This document shows positions 24,717-37,260 of a stretch of DNA of 64,000 nucleotides, piece by piece. A program made the translations under genes and the position numbers. The stretch comes from Arbacia lixula. Its lineage: Eukaryota > Echinodermata > Echinoidea > Arbacioida > Arbaciidae. The stretch's first letter is position 1. Each line of letters begins with the position of its first letter. The stretch lies in contig OZ022576.1 in assembly GCA_963669155.1 (NCBI GenBank), positions 22,983,178 to 23,047,177 on the forward strand. Direction: 5' to 3'. A model generated the notes under the pieces. The model saw nothing but the letters and a program-made list of their open reading frames with translations. It was not told the DNA's origin and made no database searches.

Positions 24717-26213
24717 AGCACAAGAAAGGCAGATAAACATTCTGCAAAAAAACAAAAAAACAAAAACAAAACAAACGGGTTAGGCGCCCCTGAAGACCTT
24801 TGCTATACTTTCGGAGTCGCATAATTTTCCTTGCCTGGCTTCCGGATTGTTGACATTTTCTGATCCAAACTGAACCTAGACACCGTATCATTCTTTCCTT
24901 TTCTCAGTCCGTCCTAGTCCGAAAAGAAATTGAAAATGACAAGTTTACCGAATCCATGCCCTTTTTTAAAAATATAGTTTTGTTTGATTAGAAGGCAGTG
25001 CCCGACAGCCTGGAAATCGGGCTTCATTTTTCGTCCATGTTCGGCGGGAAACCCTGTCTATTATTCTGCACGTTCAGACATTATTGTGGCTCAGTTTGTG
25101 TCTTGTCATCAAATTAGCTAGACTATGTCAACTGATTTGTTACTTCATCACCTGAATCTAATGTTGTATGTATGTGAAATTAATCATATATGCTTTCTTT
25201 TTCACTTTCTTGATCAAAACATGATACCCGCAATATAATTAATAGCTGCCTGAAGCTAGCTCGTTCACGTATACTCGATATGAGTTATAGGCCTATTCTT
25301 CTATATACCCATGCAGACCCATTTTACTGAGACAACGGCACAAACATTATATTGTTACAATATCCCCAATCATTTCAACGTAATAATTATCTACATCATC
25401 AGACAAAACCCATGTCTAATATGGTGGCAATACAACAAACTGCGAATCTTTATCTTCAAAAGCCTGCTTATAAGTTCCTTATTTTCGGGATCACAATGCG
25501 TATACGCGGTATACACGCAAACCCGTTATGCTGTTACAAGAAGTCCGAGTGTGTAGACTAGGGCTATTCGACTGTAGTCTGCTATACATGATACAATGTA
25601 CCAAACACCATCCTGTTTGGATATACATGTATAATTTTGCCAACGTGAATTATGACATTTTGTTTAAACCAAGGAAGTATAACACACCGTTGGAATAGTT
25701 GAAAGTAAGCGGAGGACGGACTCCAACTCAATACGATAGCTTCTGGTGCTTTATGCATTTATAGATGTCACATATGCAGTAACTTAAGTAAAATGTTAGA
25801 GTATGAGATGGATATAATAGTGTGGATATAGCCGTACAGAGTAAGAGTTATTGACGATTCATATCAACATGAAGTTTCATACCATACTGTCTTGACCCGG
25901 GCTGAGGCACACGAGACGGAGAGAGAGAAAGAGAAAGAGAGAAGGTGATGCCACGTAGCCAGCCTACATCACCCCTTTCCCTGTAGCAAAATCACGGACG
26001 GACGGATGTGCCGCACAATAAACGCACATTCTAGCACGAGTGAACCTGCATTTTGTTGCTGGCGAGATACACGTGATGAAGGAAATCAACTTGACTCTGT
26101 GACCTCCGTCAGCAGTTCGCCTGTCGTGTAATCTACGCCCTGGATGCCCGGGATCACGGCACGGGAGATATCGGATGATGAGCGGCGCTGATGGGACAGG
26201 GGATGGGTGGTGT

Positions 26214-26244
<31 letters not shown>

Positions 26245-27838
26245 GGTGTACCACCAGAACAAATGGGAGGACCTGTAAACAGGTTTACAGGCACGTTCTT
26301 TCGCAGCATCCAGATAATATAGTTCATGATGTGAGGTTTTATGCTTGTGTGTGCTAGGACCATGGGACTATAATATAGGACGCCCTTTCATGTCCTAGCG
26401 CGATGCAATCTATCGAAACTCGATAGGCTGTAAAGTTAATATCCGGGATTTCCCCTGCATGTTAATAGTTCATGGAACACTTCCGAAAGAGGCGTAAAGT
26501 AGCCTAGCTTTTAGGTAATGTATTTAGCATTACAGGCTGATGCAAAGATTTCACGAACATACTGCCAAAATACTGTCTTACGTGGCGTGAACCGTATAGA
26601 AATGAGATGGTATCGAGAGGGAATGTGAATTGCATGCACTTATCCGATAAAATGCATAGTCTGCGCCCACAGTCAGCATCCATTGTTTATAGGCGCTATT
26701 TGCATCCTGAACATTGACTGTCAGGCGCTAGCCTCATTACGTGCACATGGTTTGACCATGTATGATCCAAATAATGAAATGAAAGATATTCAGATGTGTT
26801 TAACATGCACATGTATGATCAAAATAATGATATCGTAGTCCGATATGGAAAAGGAGTTGTCGACGTAGTCCGATATGGAAAAGGAGCTGTCGATCGGGTC
26901 TCGGCACTTTTATTAGCAAAGATTCAAACCTCCAAATTAGACGTTGTATGGATTTTATCAGAGTATAATATTGTTTTATAACCTAATGTAAAACCCACCA
27001 CATGATGCAGAACGAATATTCACAAGCAATGTTATCGTTTCTCTTTTCCTAAATGAAGTAACTACTTACATCATAGCTACTTAACTGTCGAAAACTTAAA
27101 CCACAATAAGCCCATAACCTTGACAACAATGAGCTTGTCAGTTCTAGTAGTTGTGACCAACCCGATCCTCAGTCACAATTTTACTATTCGTCTCTCAATA
27201 TGAAATGCTTTCGACATCATAAACTTGAATATTAAAAAAAAAACTTTGCTCGATCTAGCTACATTATAATACTTTATAATTTTCTTTGATAATATACGCA
27301 TAATAGATGTACCTAATAGGCACTCGTTGGCTTTTCCTGAAGTATGACATGTACGTAGGCTTACTCATGCTTGCGAATAATTTATTATCATGTTTACTAT
27401 GAACCGTCTTGTGTCTCAATAATGATGAGTGTTGCCACTTCCCCTTCTTTGTCAGGACTTGTGAACAATACTGGACACCGTTTGAGTTACTATAAACATC
27501 GACGTTCTGTTTAGGTTCTTTGTCTATTTTTTCCTTTAAGTTCAGTGATGTGCACACGTTTAAATTAACATTGAGCACATTTGCAAACATTGGCCTACAA
27601 GCTGATCAGGATATTACGCGTTCTATATAAGGGTCTCAGGGCAGATGGGAAATAATTCATGCCCAAAATGATGTCCACCAATTTGCTTTCCTTTGATAAA
27701 GAGTCTCCAGTTAGTTGGCAAAATGATGACGACTGTGACTTGGTGTTTAAGTGTAAGTTGGACGGATACATACAAAATAGGACTAGCCTGAAGTGGTATA
27801 TGAATAAGAGCCGTTCTCATCCCCGGGTCTATGTATAG
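24717..27838. other. Intergenic, no gene seen
   Basis: No exon supported. Contains a GA-rich tract at 25917-25943, a GT/G tract at 26213-26246 and a direct repeat of about 30 bp at 26833-26892 (unit containing GTAGTCCGATATGGAAAAGG). Confidence 0.5.
26833..26892. repeat. Two-copy 30-bp direct tandem repeat
   Basis: The word GTAGTCCGATATGGAAAAGG and its flank GAG(T/C)TGTCGA occur twice back to back. Confidence 0.85.
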
Positions 27839-28294
27839 CCCCGTTCATATACCATATACCGCCATTATTACCGATGCACATCGGTAAGCAAGTTTCCAGC
27901 GAGCCGCAAAAGCACCGTTCATATACACCCCCAAAATCCGAAATGTTGCGGTGTTTTGGACAGCTGGACTCTCTCCAAACCAATGGTGACATGCTCCGCT
28001 CAGCCATACGAGCTGTAGGATTAGCGACCCACATTCCAGAGCGCGATGCAAAAGGCGCAACATTTACGCCTATTTTGCGGACGCAGTTTATAAGATTCGC
28101 TTACCGCAATATTGCGGTATTATTACTAGGTCTCGATCCGCGAAAAAGCCGCAAAATAAGCGCAAAAAAGGAGGAAGCAAATACTGCATTATTTGAGCGA
28201 TTCCCGTTCATATACGCAGCTATCGGTAATGCATCGGCAAAATTGCTGCAATTGTTGCGCCTTTTTCGCGGATAGGCGGTGTATATGAACGGGG
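27839..28294. mobile_element. 456-bp inverted-repeat element, tandem copy 1
   Basis: Starts CCCCGTTCATATACCATATA and ends GGTGTATATGAACGGGG, giving a terminal inverted repeat of about 15 bp. The core CCGTTCATATAC is also present internally at 27926 and 28204. Short palindromes occur (CGCAATATTGCG, GATGCACATC). One plus-strand frame is open for 133 codons, but it has no recognisable domain and changes between copies are mostly non-synonymous, so I do not call it a gene. Confidence 0.8.
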
Positions 28295-28309
28295 TTTATG
28301 AGTCAATAG

Positions 28310-28765
28310 CCCCGTTCATATACCATATACCGCTATTATTACCGATGTACATCGGTAAGCAAGTTTCCAGCGAGCCGCAAAAGCACCGTTCATATACACC
28401 CCCAAAAGCCGTAATGTTGCGGTGTTTTGGACAGCTGGACTCTCTCCAAACCAATGGTGACATGCTCCGCTCAGCCATACGAGCGGTAGGATTAGCGACC
28501 AACAGGCCAGAGCGCGATGCTAAAGGCGCAACATTTACGCCTATTTTGCGGACGCAGTTTATAAGATTCGCTTACCGCAATATTGCGGTATTATTACTAG
28601 GTCTCGATCCGCGAAAAAGCCGCAAAATAAGCGCAAAAAAGGAGGAAGCAAATACCGCATTATTTGAGCGATTCCCGTTCATATACGCAGCTATCGGTAA
28701 TGCATCGGCAAAATTGCCGCAAATGTTGCGCCTTTTTCGCGGATAGGTGGTGTATATGAACGGGG
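28310..28765. mobile_element. 456-bp inverted-repeat element, tandem copy 2
   Basis: Same length and ends as copy 1, separated from it by 15 bp. By eye there are about 13 substitutions and no indels (about 97% identity). The open frame is 155 codons here because it starts upstream of the unit's own ATG. Confidence 0.85.
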
Positions 28766-28767
28766 TT

Positions 28768-28895
28768 AGTGTGCATTATACAAACAAATTAAAAGTATAG
28801 GCTGCCTTAGCCCTGCCATGTAGGGACACATGGCCATGCAGGCAAGGCAGGGCTAAGGCAGCCTATACTTTTAATTTGTTTGTATAATGCACACT
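28768..28895. mobile_element. Perfect 50-bp-arm hairpin element
   Basis: Arms begin AGTGTGCATTATACAAACAA and end in GCCTTAGCCCTGCC; the right arm is the exact complement over 50 bases, around a 28-nt spacer. 128 bp in total. It begins two bases after the second 456-bp unit. Confidence 0.9.
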
Positions 28896-28950
28896 GACGT
28901 ACCTACAGGCAAGTCATGTACCAACAAACCCTAAGTGCTCATAATGCTCG

Positions 28951-28973
28951 TGTTTTTTTTTTTTTTTTTTTTT
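28951..28973. repeat. Poly-T tract
   Basis: Run of about 23 T between the hairpin element and the NEMP1 promoter region. Confidence 0.9.
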
Positions 28974-29288
28974 ATCAATCATGATATGGGAAAAACACAC
29001 GTGTTGATGAGATGATGTGTCTTTCTTCACGAAGCATTCAACGTGTCTGCGAAAGATAATATGATACTAACTTCTGACTACGAGGTATACTGGGGAGTGA
29101 CACCCCATAATGGAGAACTGAAGCGAAATACCAATCCAGTGCGCCTGAATGTAAGACTAGACAGCTTCTAGCTCGCGCGCATTCACGATAACTGAGCCCC
29201 AGATTAATTTACTGCAAGCAGGTCGACTTCGCATATTAGTCTAGGGATAGTGTTCATTTGGGATAAGTTTGGAACGTGAAAATACAAA

Positions 29289-32200
29289 ATGGCAGTAGCT
29301 AACGTGTTCACCATCTTCTGTATTGCTGCACTTTCAGTGTCTTCAGTTGATTCCTTGTTAGGTAAGTGAAATTGTTAACCCGAGGAAGATCGAGGGAGAT
29401 GCACCGCGACGCGCACAGTGCCTTCTGGCGTTCTGCTAGCTTACTCCCCGGCCGTGTCCACCGGCGCGGCGAGCTGTTGCGGCCCGCTCGAAATGAAATG
29501 ACTTCTTATGTTCAAGGAATAGGTCATGTTATCTTTGCAAAATATCTAGAGTCTAGAGTTTTATTTTTTCACAAAAATAAAGGGTTTTTACAATTTTCAA
29601 ACTCAAGAGGGATGAATATGTTTTTAACGGTGCTCACTCAACCAGAACAATGGCTTAAGTGTTGGAATAGTTATTGCATCCAATGAAAGGACATAAATTA
29701 TGCACCAGAAACGGAATTCATTAAAAATTCATATGACAGAATCTCAAAATTACCCTAGTGACTTTTGAAAAGTGACAATTTTGCCTTTTATGTGTGCTCA
29801 CTCATGCATGACGGGGGGGGGGGAGGCTTAGCTTTTTTGGGTTGTGTTTAAATAGTATTAATAATTTTACTAGTTAATATTTATTTCATGTCCCCAACTA
29901 GGGCATGAAATGTTTTTATGATGCTTCTGGCTTGTACATGTAGATGAACTGCAATTGTGGAATGCATTTTTGAAATATACCTCTTTGACAACAGGCAGTT
30001 CAGATGTTACGTACAGATCTTTCCCACTGTGGGAGGAAAAGGTGACAGAGCGTGAAACTGGTTTCTATGTCTACTGCTACAAGGGTTTACAGGAGTGGCA
30101 AGGCCTCAAGATGCTGAGCAGCATAACTGTAAGTTGTTCTGTACAGTCACTTGTTTTTAAACCATCATTTTTGAACAAACAATTAAACTCTAATTTTTAT
30201 TAATTATTGTATTTGTATTCATGGCAGAATGATCATATTCTCCTTTATGTATTGTTGGGCCTATACTGGAAGAGAGACCTTAATACTTGATCAGAAGTTA
30301 TAGATGGAGTGGATATCAGTGGATTGCTCCTAAATGCTTAAATCAGTTGGTTTCCAGTAACAATTACAAGAATATCTTCGTTATCATTATTATTATTATT
30401 ATTGACGTTATTATATCACACTTTTTTCCATGTAAATTCAGTTTTAATGTGTTCTATTATTTATTTATTCCAATAAGAGAATTGAAATTTTCACGACACA
30501 TTGTATTGACTTTGATACATTATTCCGGCAGGTTCTCTTCACTCCAATCTCTGCTGACGAGACGCTCCTCCTGTTTGTTGGGAACAATGCCTCTACAGTG
30601 GAGAATGCTCGGAACACTGCTGGAATCCTACGACAGCTGCAGTACTTCTCCCCCTGGTCGGCTACCAGGCAGAGACTGTCCCCATTCATAGACACCTGTG
30701 TGGGTATCGAGACTACAGGGGGCTTTGAGCTGGTGGCCAATCAAAGAAGTGAGGGCATCATGATTAATCAGCGACTTCCTGACTTGAAAGTGGATGATTC
30801 GTGAAGTTTTATGTTGCTAGAATTGCAAGAAATAAAGTCTATCTTTGAAAACGTTTAATTGAAAATGAAACAATGTTTTCATAATGAGTGTCAAGATACA
30901 CACTTTCTCAATCATGTTAAGATATAAAATAGCTAAATCTGATACTTGCTTTATAAAATGCTGTGTTTTTGATCTTCTATTTATATAATGCAAGATGACA
31001 AACCGTGAGAATATCACAACAAAACAATTGTTGAATTTCTGGCAATGACACAAACTCATGTGAATGTAATGTATTTGGAGAATAATATAAATGTAAATCC
31101 ATTTTTAGATTGAGTATGTTGTATAATTTATTATGATTTGTTTTTTTTTCTATTGACACTGATCATTAATTGTTTGCTTCTGTAGATGTCGATCTGCTAT
31201 ACCTGAGTCTCTTGGGTGTGGGACTTGGACTCTTTCTCATCTCACCCGCACTCAGCAGGTAAGCAGCAGTCCCTTTGAAAATGCATACAGCTGGAACCAA
31301 TATCCAGACTCCAGGTTGTAGACTAAAAAGTTTTCTTCAGTTTGTGGCTGAAGCTATACCAACATCATCAATCTTTTATAATTTGCAGCAGTTTGATTTG
31401 CAGGGCTACTGCCATGTAAGAAACAGCCTGAGCTATGTTTTGCATTCATACACTATGAGGAAAGTAATGAAATTCTGTTACATGTATTTGCCAGGGCTCT
31501 TTTTGGGGATTCCAGTGCTAAGTCAACCTAGGACCCATGTTATTTGTTTACTGGTGGGAAACAAATTGAACCCTTGGTATTGAGTGTAAGCCACCAGTTA
31601 ACTTACACAATTCTCTTTTGTACATATGACCTGTTAAGAGCAAGAAAGGCGTTGAAGATGAACCCGAGTACCAGAATGGTCACTACATCATAGACTGGTT
31701 TCAGCGATTTATGGCAAACTTCTTTAAAAGAATTGTGTTTGGTCACAACTAGTTCTCAATGGGTTCAGCTTTAATTCCCAACAGCTTTGAAAATCACCTG
31801 TAATTTCAGTTGTAACAAAAAAGAAGTATTAATGATTTCGCCAATGTTTACACAAATGTGTATGCTTTGTTACTGTTCAGGAACTACATCTTTCATTACT
31901 CATCCGGAGTGACCATTGGAGTGCTTGCGTCCCTCCTCATCTTGGTCTACATACTCAGCAAGTTCATTCCAAAGGTACAAACGCCAATGAGTTCAACTTG
32001 ACCAAGCCAGCAAATCAATGCTTACTATAGTATATTGCTTGCTTTAGAATAGCGTAAAAATTTCAGGAATGGCTGACATATTTCTGTGCATCCATCTTTA
32101 CCATAAAGAAACTAAGAAGAAATTGTCATATCTAAACAAATAAGAAGATGTCTAACAGGAAAAGATATGATTTGCTTTAGATTACACAAAGTTCAGTAGA

Positions 32201-34984
32201 AACCTGGGAGTGGAAAACTTACGTTGACATACGATAGTGAGGGCTTGTTTATTTTCATATTGAAAACATAATTTTTATATTTTGTAGCTCATCCAGCTTG
32301 ATGGGTCGATTAGATTATGCCTTGGCACAGTGTCCGGTATCCTTCATCTTGTCAATATGCCGTTGCCTAATTTTCATAACATGCTTCTTCTTTGCCGATT
32401 TCAACCAAACATAGTTTTCTAGACATATAAGATTATCGATTTAACCCATAGAAAATATTTATTGACTGTGTGGCAGTCAAAATACTCTTGCTCTCCAATG
32501 ATCCTTTTGATTGGGAAACAACCTACTCACTACTCAGCACTGTGCATTTAACTCCTACACAGAATTTGAGATTAAATTTCTTTCAATCTTTGACTTAATC
32601 CATGGAAATCATGCATTATTTAATCTTGGCAGAAAACAGGGGCCTTTTCTGTGATGATTGGGGGCTGGGCCCTGGTGGGTTTCTTCCTGCGCTGGATGGT
32701 AGAGAACTTCCTGTCAGTGCGCTACAAGGGTTACATCATCGGCTACGTCCTGCTGGCCTCGCTCATCAGCTTCGCCGTCTGCTACCGCTACGGACCCGTG
32801 ACTGACCGGCGGACTGAGAACCTGCTGAGGTGGGGCCTTCAGCTGGTCGGCCTGACCTGCATCTATAACTGCTCCCACCTCCAGGGGGCCTCCATCGCTA
32901 TCATCGTCATCCTCATCATCTATACTTGGACACCGGCGGGCTTCCTCGATGCATTGTAAGAGACTGGGGAAGAAGCTTTGTTTGATAAGGATTATTTTAT
33001 TGTGTTTTCGTTGAAATGTTTTCGATGTTTTTGAAAATAGCCAACATCCTCTTCATACACAGGGAAACCCCGTTATAACGAGCACGGGTATAGCGAGAAC
33101 CCTGCTATTACGAGGACATTTCTTGGGTCCCGATTTTTCTTCCATAGACCGCCGTGTATTCTGTTTTCATATAACGAGATCAGCTATATCGAGAATTCTT
33201 CTATAACGAGATAAATTCCCAGGCCAAGAATAAAGAAAAAGAAAGGAAATTGACTCTGTTAATACGAGCACTCCCTTCAGCCACGCCGCCCAGCGAGGGA
33301 AACGCAACAACAGCTTCTTTGCGCCGTTAAACGCTGATCACACACACTGTGCAAGAATCCACACACAACCACACATGCTATGTCCATATACCAGTATACC
33401 TGGATATTGGCAGGCTCACCGGTGGTATTGTGAGAGAATGGAGATACAGCTTTGTTTGATGATATGTGGATGCTATTGAGTGTGGCCTTTCCAGCACTTA
33501 ATGCTAGCCGATCAGTGCAAGAAACTAATGTGTTAATCGCGTATATCTGGATGCTGGTAGGTTCTGTGGAAACATTTTATGATAGCATGATATCCCTCTT
33601 CTTGAATAATTTATTTTCAAGCTACTCAGCTGAGCTGTTTTGAAAACAGCTAACATATTAAAGAAGATGATTCACTATTCCAGGGTCATGCAACACATGT
33701 GTTCATCAAAAGACATGTTATTGTACTTTTGTAGTCGCAGAATGATTGTACAGTATCCTGATGGGATATACATTAGATCAAGCAGCACTGCCCATTTATT
33801 TTTATATGGTTGGTGTCTTACATTTACCAAGTTCTCATACTATCTATAGTGTCACAACCATTGGCTAACTTGAAATGTGAATTTCTGCTGTTGCAGGAGG
33901 AACTTGCGTGTAAATATTTGGACCTCCCGGCCAGAGCTGAGACTGCTCACTGTAGACGAGTTTGAAGAACAAGGAAGGGAGGAGACAAGGAAAGCCCTGG
34001 AAGAGTTGAGGCGATACTGCAGCAGTCCAAAGTGTAATGCTTGGAAGGAGGTCACAAGGCTGGGGTCACCTAAAAGGTAAACCAGTTTTTTTTTTTATTC
34101 AACATTAAAACAATGTGACAGTGTTCTACATGATATGTGGATTAGTAAGCGAGATGTGAAGGGGAAAGAAATGTCACAAATTGCTCTTAGGCACAGGCAC
34201 ACTTGTGATATGTCTTTTATAATTTGACAAAGTGAGGTCATGGTCTGATGTTACAGTAGAGATTGAGGGATTATCTGCACATGGCAATCAATATGTACCA
34301 TTCTGCCAACTTTTAAAGCAGATTTACAGCTACAAAATACCTTCCATTGACTGTGCACTTCATAAGGAAATCCACATGTGCATACCTGTCACATGAAAAA
34401 GAAAATGGCCCATACACATTCATGTAGCAAATCTAATTTTCAATATAACTCCACTTTAAGGCAGTATCCAGTAAAACTATTTGAGGGAAGCTTTTAAACA
34501 TTGTTTTTGTGCCTCCGCAACGAAGTTGCCTGATGGCATTATTTTTCCAGGTTGTCTGTTCATCTGTCCAGGTCTTGTTTATGCGATAACTAAAAACATA
34601 ATCACTCAAATTTCATCAAACTTGGTTCAATGGTGATATATGGCGGGGCAATTAACTGATTAGGATTTGGGTAATGTAGGTCAAAGGTTAAAGGTTGAAG
34701 GTCAAGGTCAAGTCTTAGAATTTCACTTTTTACATAACTCAAGAAATATTAAACAAAACTTCACCAAACATAATATGACAAGAAAATTCAGTGATTGAAT
34801 TTTTTCACACAATTTTACACATTGTTGCTGCAGATTTGCCGAGTTTGTGTCCGGAGATGGCCATGTCAGCCAAGACGAGCTTGACCTGTACACGTCAGAC
34901 ATGTCCATTCTCTCTGATGACGGCTTAGTCACCAGTGACGACAGTAGCAGTAGCAGCATCAGCAGCGTTGATGAGACGAGGTGA
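29289..34984 (+). CDS. NEMP1: NEMP1 (TMEM194) nuclear envelope integral membrane protein (8 exons)
   Basis: Inner nuclear membrane protein; family members contribute to nuclear-envelope stiffness and, in vertebrates, bind Ran and BAF through the C-terminal region. Exons 29289-29361, 29995-30128, 30532-30748, 31186-31258, 31881-31974, 32633-32955, 33897-34076, 34834-34984; 1245 nt, 414 aa, every phase closes. Residues 1-24 look like a signal peptide. A lumenal domain runs to about 141 ([11 protein letters not shown]). Membrane segments begin near 146, 175, 201, 226, 257 and 279. Conserved strings: [56 protein letters not shown] and, in the nucleoplasmic part, [35 protein letters not shown]. 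The C-terminus is Asp/Ser-rich. NEMP1 versus NEMP2 is inferred from being the single invertebrate type. Confidence 0.96.
32633..32955 (+). CDS. NEMP1: NEMP1 exon 6, multi-pass membrane core
   Basis: The longest NEMP1 exon. Codes residues 198 to about 304 and contains four hydrophobic segments and the [13 protein letters not shown] and AVCYRYGP signatures. Entered by a CAG acceptor after CTTGG and left at TT|GTAAGA in phase 2. Confidence 0.95.
33060..33370 (+). mobile_element. pogo/Tigger-like terminal fragment
   Basis: CAGGGAAACCCCGTTATAAC starts a series of ATAACGAG / TATAGCGAG words (33072, 33093, 33171, 33201). This is the style of pogo/Tigger inverted ends (CAGTGGAACC..TTATAACGA, from memory). 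No matching right end was found, so it is a truncated piece in NEMP1 intron 6. Confidence 0.6.
34496..34735 (-). repeat. GAGGCATAA-type dispersed repeat, copy A
   Basis: Plus-strand GTGCCTCCGCAACGAAGTTG at the left, then CTGTCCAGG, TTTCATCAAACTTGGTTC and a run of AGGTCAAAGGTTAAAGG words. It is the reverse orientation of 61553-61742 and shares its stem-forming end with 51751-51826. Lies in NEMP1 intron 7. Confidence 0.6.
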
Positions 34985-35032
34985 CGTTTGACATCTGAGA
35001 GAGCTTGATCACTACCATGGGTGCCATTTGGA

Positions 35033-35165
35033 CACATGAGATATGTCCATTGTCTCTGAGGATGGCTTAGTCACCAGCGACGTCAGTAACAGCAGCAACA
35101 GCATGGATGAGATGAGGTGATGTTTAATTCCTGAGAGGGTTTGATCACTGCTATGGGTGCCATTC
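35033..35165 (+). pseudogene. Decayed duplicate of NEMP1 terminal coding exon
   Basis: ATGTCCATTGTCTCTGAGGA, GGCTTAGTCACCAGCGACG, GATGAGATGAGGTGATGTTT and TTTGATCACTGCTATGGGTG repeat 34901-35028 at an offset of about 136-142 bp. It starts about 50 nt after the functional stop and so lies in the 3' UTR. The duplicate keeps the relation of the last codons and TGA but cannot be reached in frame. Confidence 0.85.
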
Positions 35166-35450
35166 AGGTACTGAGCACAGGGACTCTGAGGGCTATACGC
35201 CGACTCTTTGAACATTGCCTTAAATTCTAATGATGATGCCATTTGTCTGGCTGCAACCTTTTTTCAGGTTATGGCACATTTGACTGTGACCAGTTCTCAG
35301 GCTTGTTTGTACTGTGTAATATTGAAAAGGTTTGTACACGTGCTTTCAATCCCTAGTCAGAAGCCAAACACTCCCATGCAATGTAATAATATCTTAGAAG
35401 CATCTGTTTGCACAGGAGGCCCCTGTTCATAAGACAAACTTTTGTGCGTG

Positions 35451-35639
35451 CCAGGGTGGTGTTTCACCAAGCTGTTCGTAAGTTACGAACAACTTTACAT
35501 ACAACTAGTGATCCCTTCTTGTGCTAAATGCGATACCACACTTCATTCATTGAGAATCTGATTTAGCACAAGAAGGGATCACCAGTCGTTCGTAAAGTCG
35601 TTCATAACTTATGAACAGCTTGGTGAAACACCCCCCTGG
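35451..35639. mobile_element. GTTTCACC foldback MITE, short form, copy 1
   Basis: Left end CCAGGGTGGTGTTTCACCAA, right end complements to CCAGGGGGGTGTTTCACCAA. Arms continue through GCTGTTCGTAAGTTACGAAC and ACTAGTGATCCCTTCTTGTG. 189 bp, close to perfect hairpin. Highly similar to 43796-43977. Confidence 0.9.
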
Positions 35640-37099
35640 TGTGAATTTTATCCTCAATGACGCAGTCGCACACAAATCCCATTGAGCACCATTTTATCTG
35701 GCACAGGGATGGTCAACATTCACATGTCATTTTGAATGTTTCTCTATTTTCTCTGTGAAAAAATATATATGTGGTGGTGAATGCACCATCCCAAGAAGGG
35801 ACGCTGCCAATAGGTTTAACTTGTGTTCATTTCTTGGACTGTGTGCAATAATTTAGCATTGTTGCATTATTGGGTTTGAAAATTGCATTGCAAGTGTGTA
35901 TGTGCCTCTTCACAACTGAGATGTGTGCGTGTGTGTTAACAATGTTGCATATGAACTTGTAAATGAGTAAGCAACAAGTGTGTGTTTGTATTATGGTTTT
36001 CCACTTGTTCTGAGCGTGATCTGTACAGGTTCAGCCATTACTAAAAAACATCATCCTCCGTGTAGTCCTGCAGGGTGTGCTGAGTTTCGATTTAAAAATG
36101 TGTAAAGTAAATATTAATTTTGATAGGTGCAGGTCTTTCATTTCAAATGCTGTTACTAAGCAGTGTGTAACAAAGATTTGAACAAAATGTTTTGGGTTTT
36201 GTATTTTCTGAAGTTATTAACATATGATCATCATGATTTCAAAACCTCATATCACCAGTTGGCATTGAATAGAAGGTAACTTGTGGGAATACATTGTATG
36301 TTTAGATGTGTGGGACTAATACAAATGAATGGTATTGAAGTGATTCAGAACATTTATTTTAAGTTTTACTAGTCTATACATATATTTCATTATACCATGT
36401 TAATATTGACATGAAATGTTACTGCTACTTGCATATGTAATTACACGTATGTAAATCTATGCAATTTTTAGCTATTTCTTACCACATTGGGTTTGGATAC
36501 CTAGATTGCCACTGCTACCATTTGCCACATAGTACATGTAGTCAACTTTTACCTCAAGAATTATGAAATGTACACCTTTTCCATAAATCTTATCAGCCAA
36601 GCAAGAATTATGACACAATCATTGGCAATGAGAACAATATTGATTGAAAAAAAACCCACCTCAATTAGACATTCATGTAAATGTACTGGCACAAACGACA
36701 TGTTTATTATCGGTATGAAGGCAGACAGGCTTTGACTAAAATGCCAAATCATTAAATCAGTCCAAGTCTAATTGAGCCTATTCACTCTTCCTTATGCCAG
36801 GACAAGTGTTGCTCTATGGTCTTTGTGTGTGGTACTGGTGCATGTATGCCTACTTGGTGTATAAAATGGTTCAAGAACACACATTGTTTCTAATGTATTG
36901 TACTACACTGTTAAACAGTTTTGTTTTCTGAATTTTCTCGCTGTTTACATCTCCATATACCTTGATGTTTTGTATTTTAATGGTTTTGCAATAAAAATGA
37001 ATTTCATATACAAGTGCTTTGTTCATGTGATTCTGTTAAATATTTCATTGTATGCAAATTATGATACTGATATTTAAAGTTAAAGGTAAAGGATATCAC

Positions 37100-37260
37100 C
37101 TGGGCCCCATAACAAAGGTTTGCGATCAATTGCAGATTTGAAAGAAAAATTCTGATTGGTTACTGGTCAGCCTTTCGAACAAAAAGTGCATGCAACAATG
37201 ATGTTGATTGGCCATTGCCATTTTGCGATTGATCGCAAACCTTTATGTTACGGGGCCCTG
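37100..37260. mobile_element. CAGGGCCCC-ended foldback MITE
   Basis: Left CTGGGCCCCATAACAAAGGT followed by TTGCGATCAATTGC; right end complements to CAGGGCCCCGTAACATAAAG followed by GTTTGCGATCAAT. 161 bp. Confidence 0.85.

Larger units (their letters stand above)
34985..36995 (+). other. NEMP1 3' UTR
   Basis: About 2 kb without coding sign, ending near AATAAA at 36990-36995 (GCAATAAAAATGAATTTC). It contains the exon duplicate and a short GTTTCACC foldback, so both would be in the mRNA if this poly(A) signal is used. Confidence 0.5.

Noticed and set aside
27874..28746. Two similar open frames of 133 and 155 codons as a duplicated gene
   Set aside because: They lie inside inverted-repeat elements, have no known domain, and differences between copies fall mainly at amino-acid-changing sites.
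29366..29686. 106-codon plus-strand frame after NEMP1 exon 1
   Set aside because: It lies in intron 1, has no similarity that I recognise, and the exon 1 to exon 2 splice keeps the NEMP1 frame.
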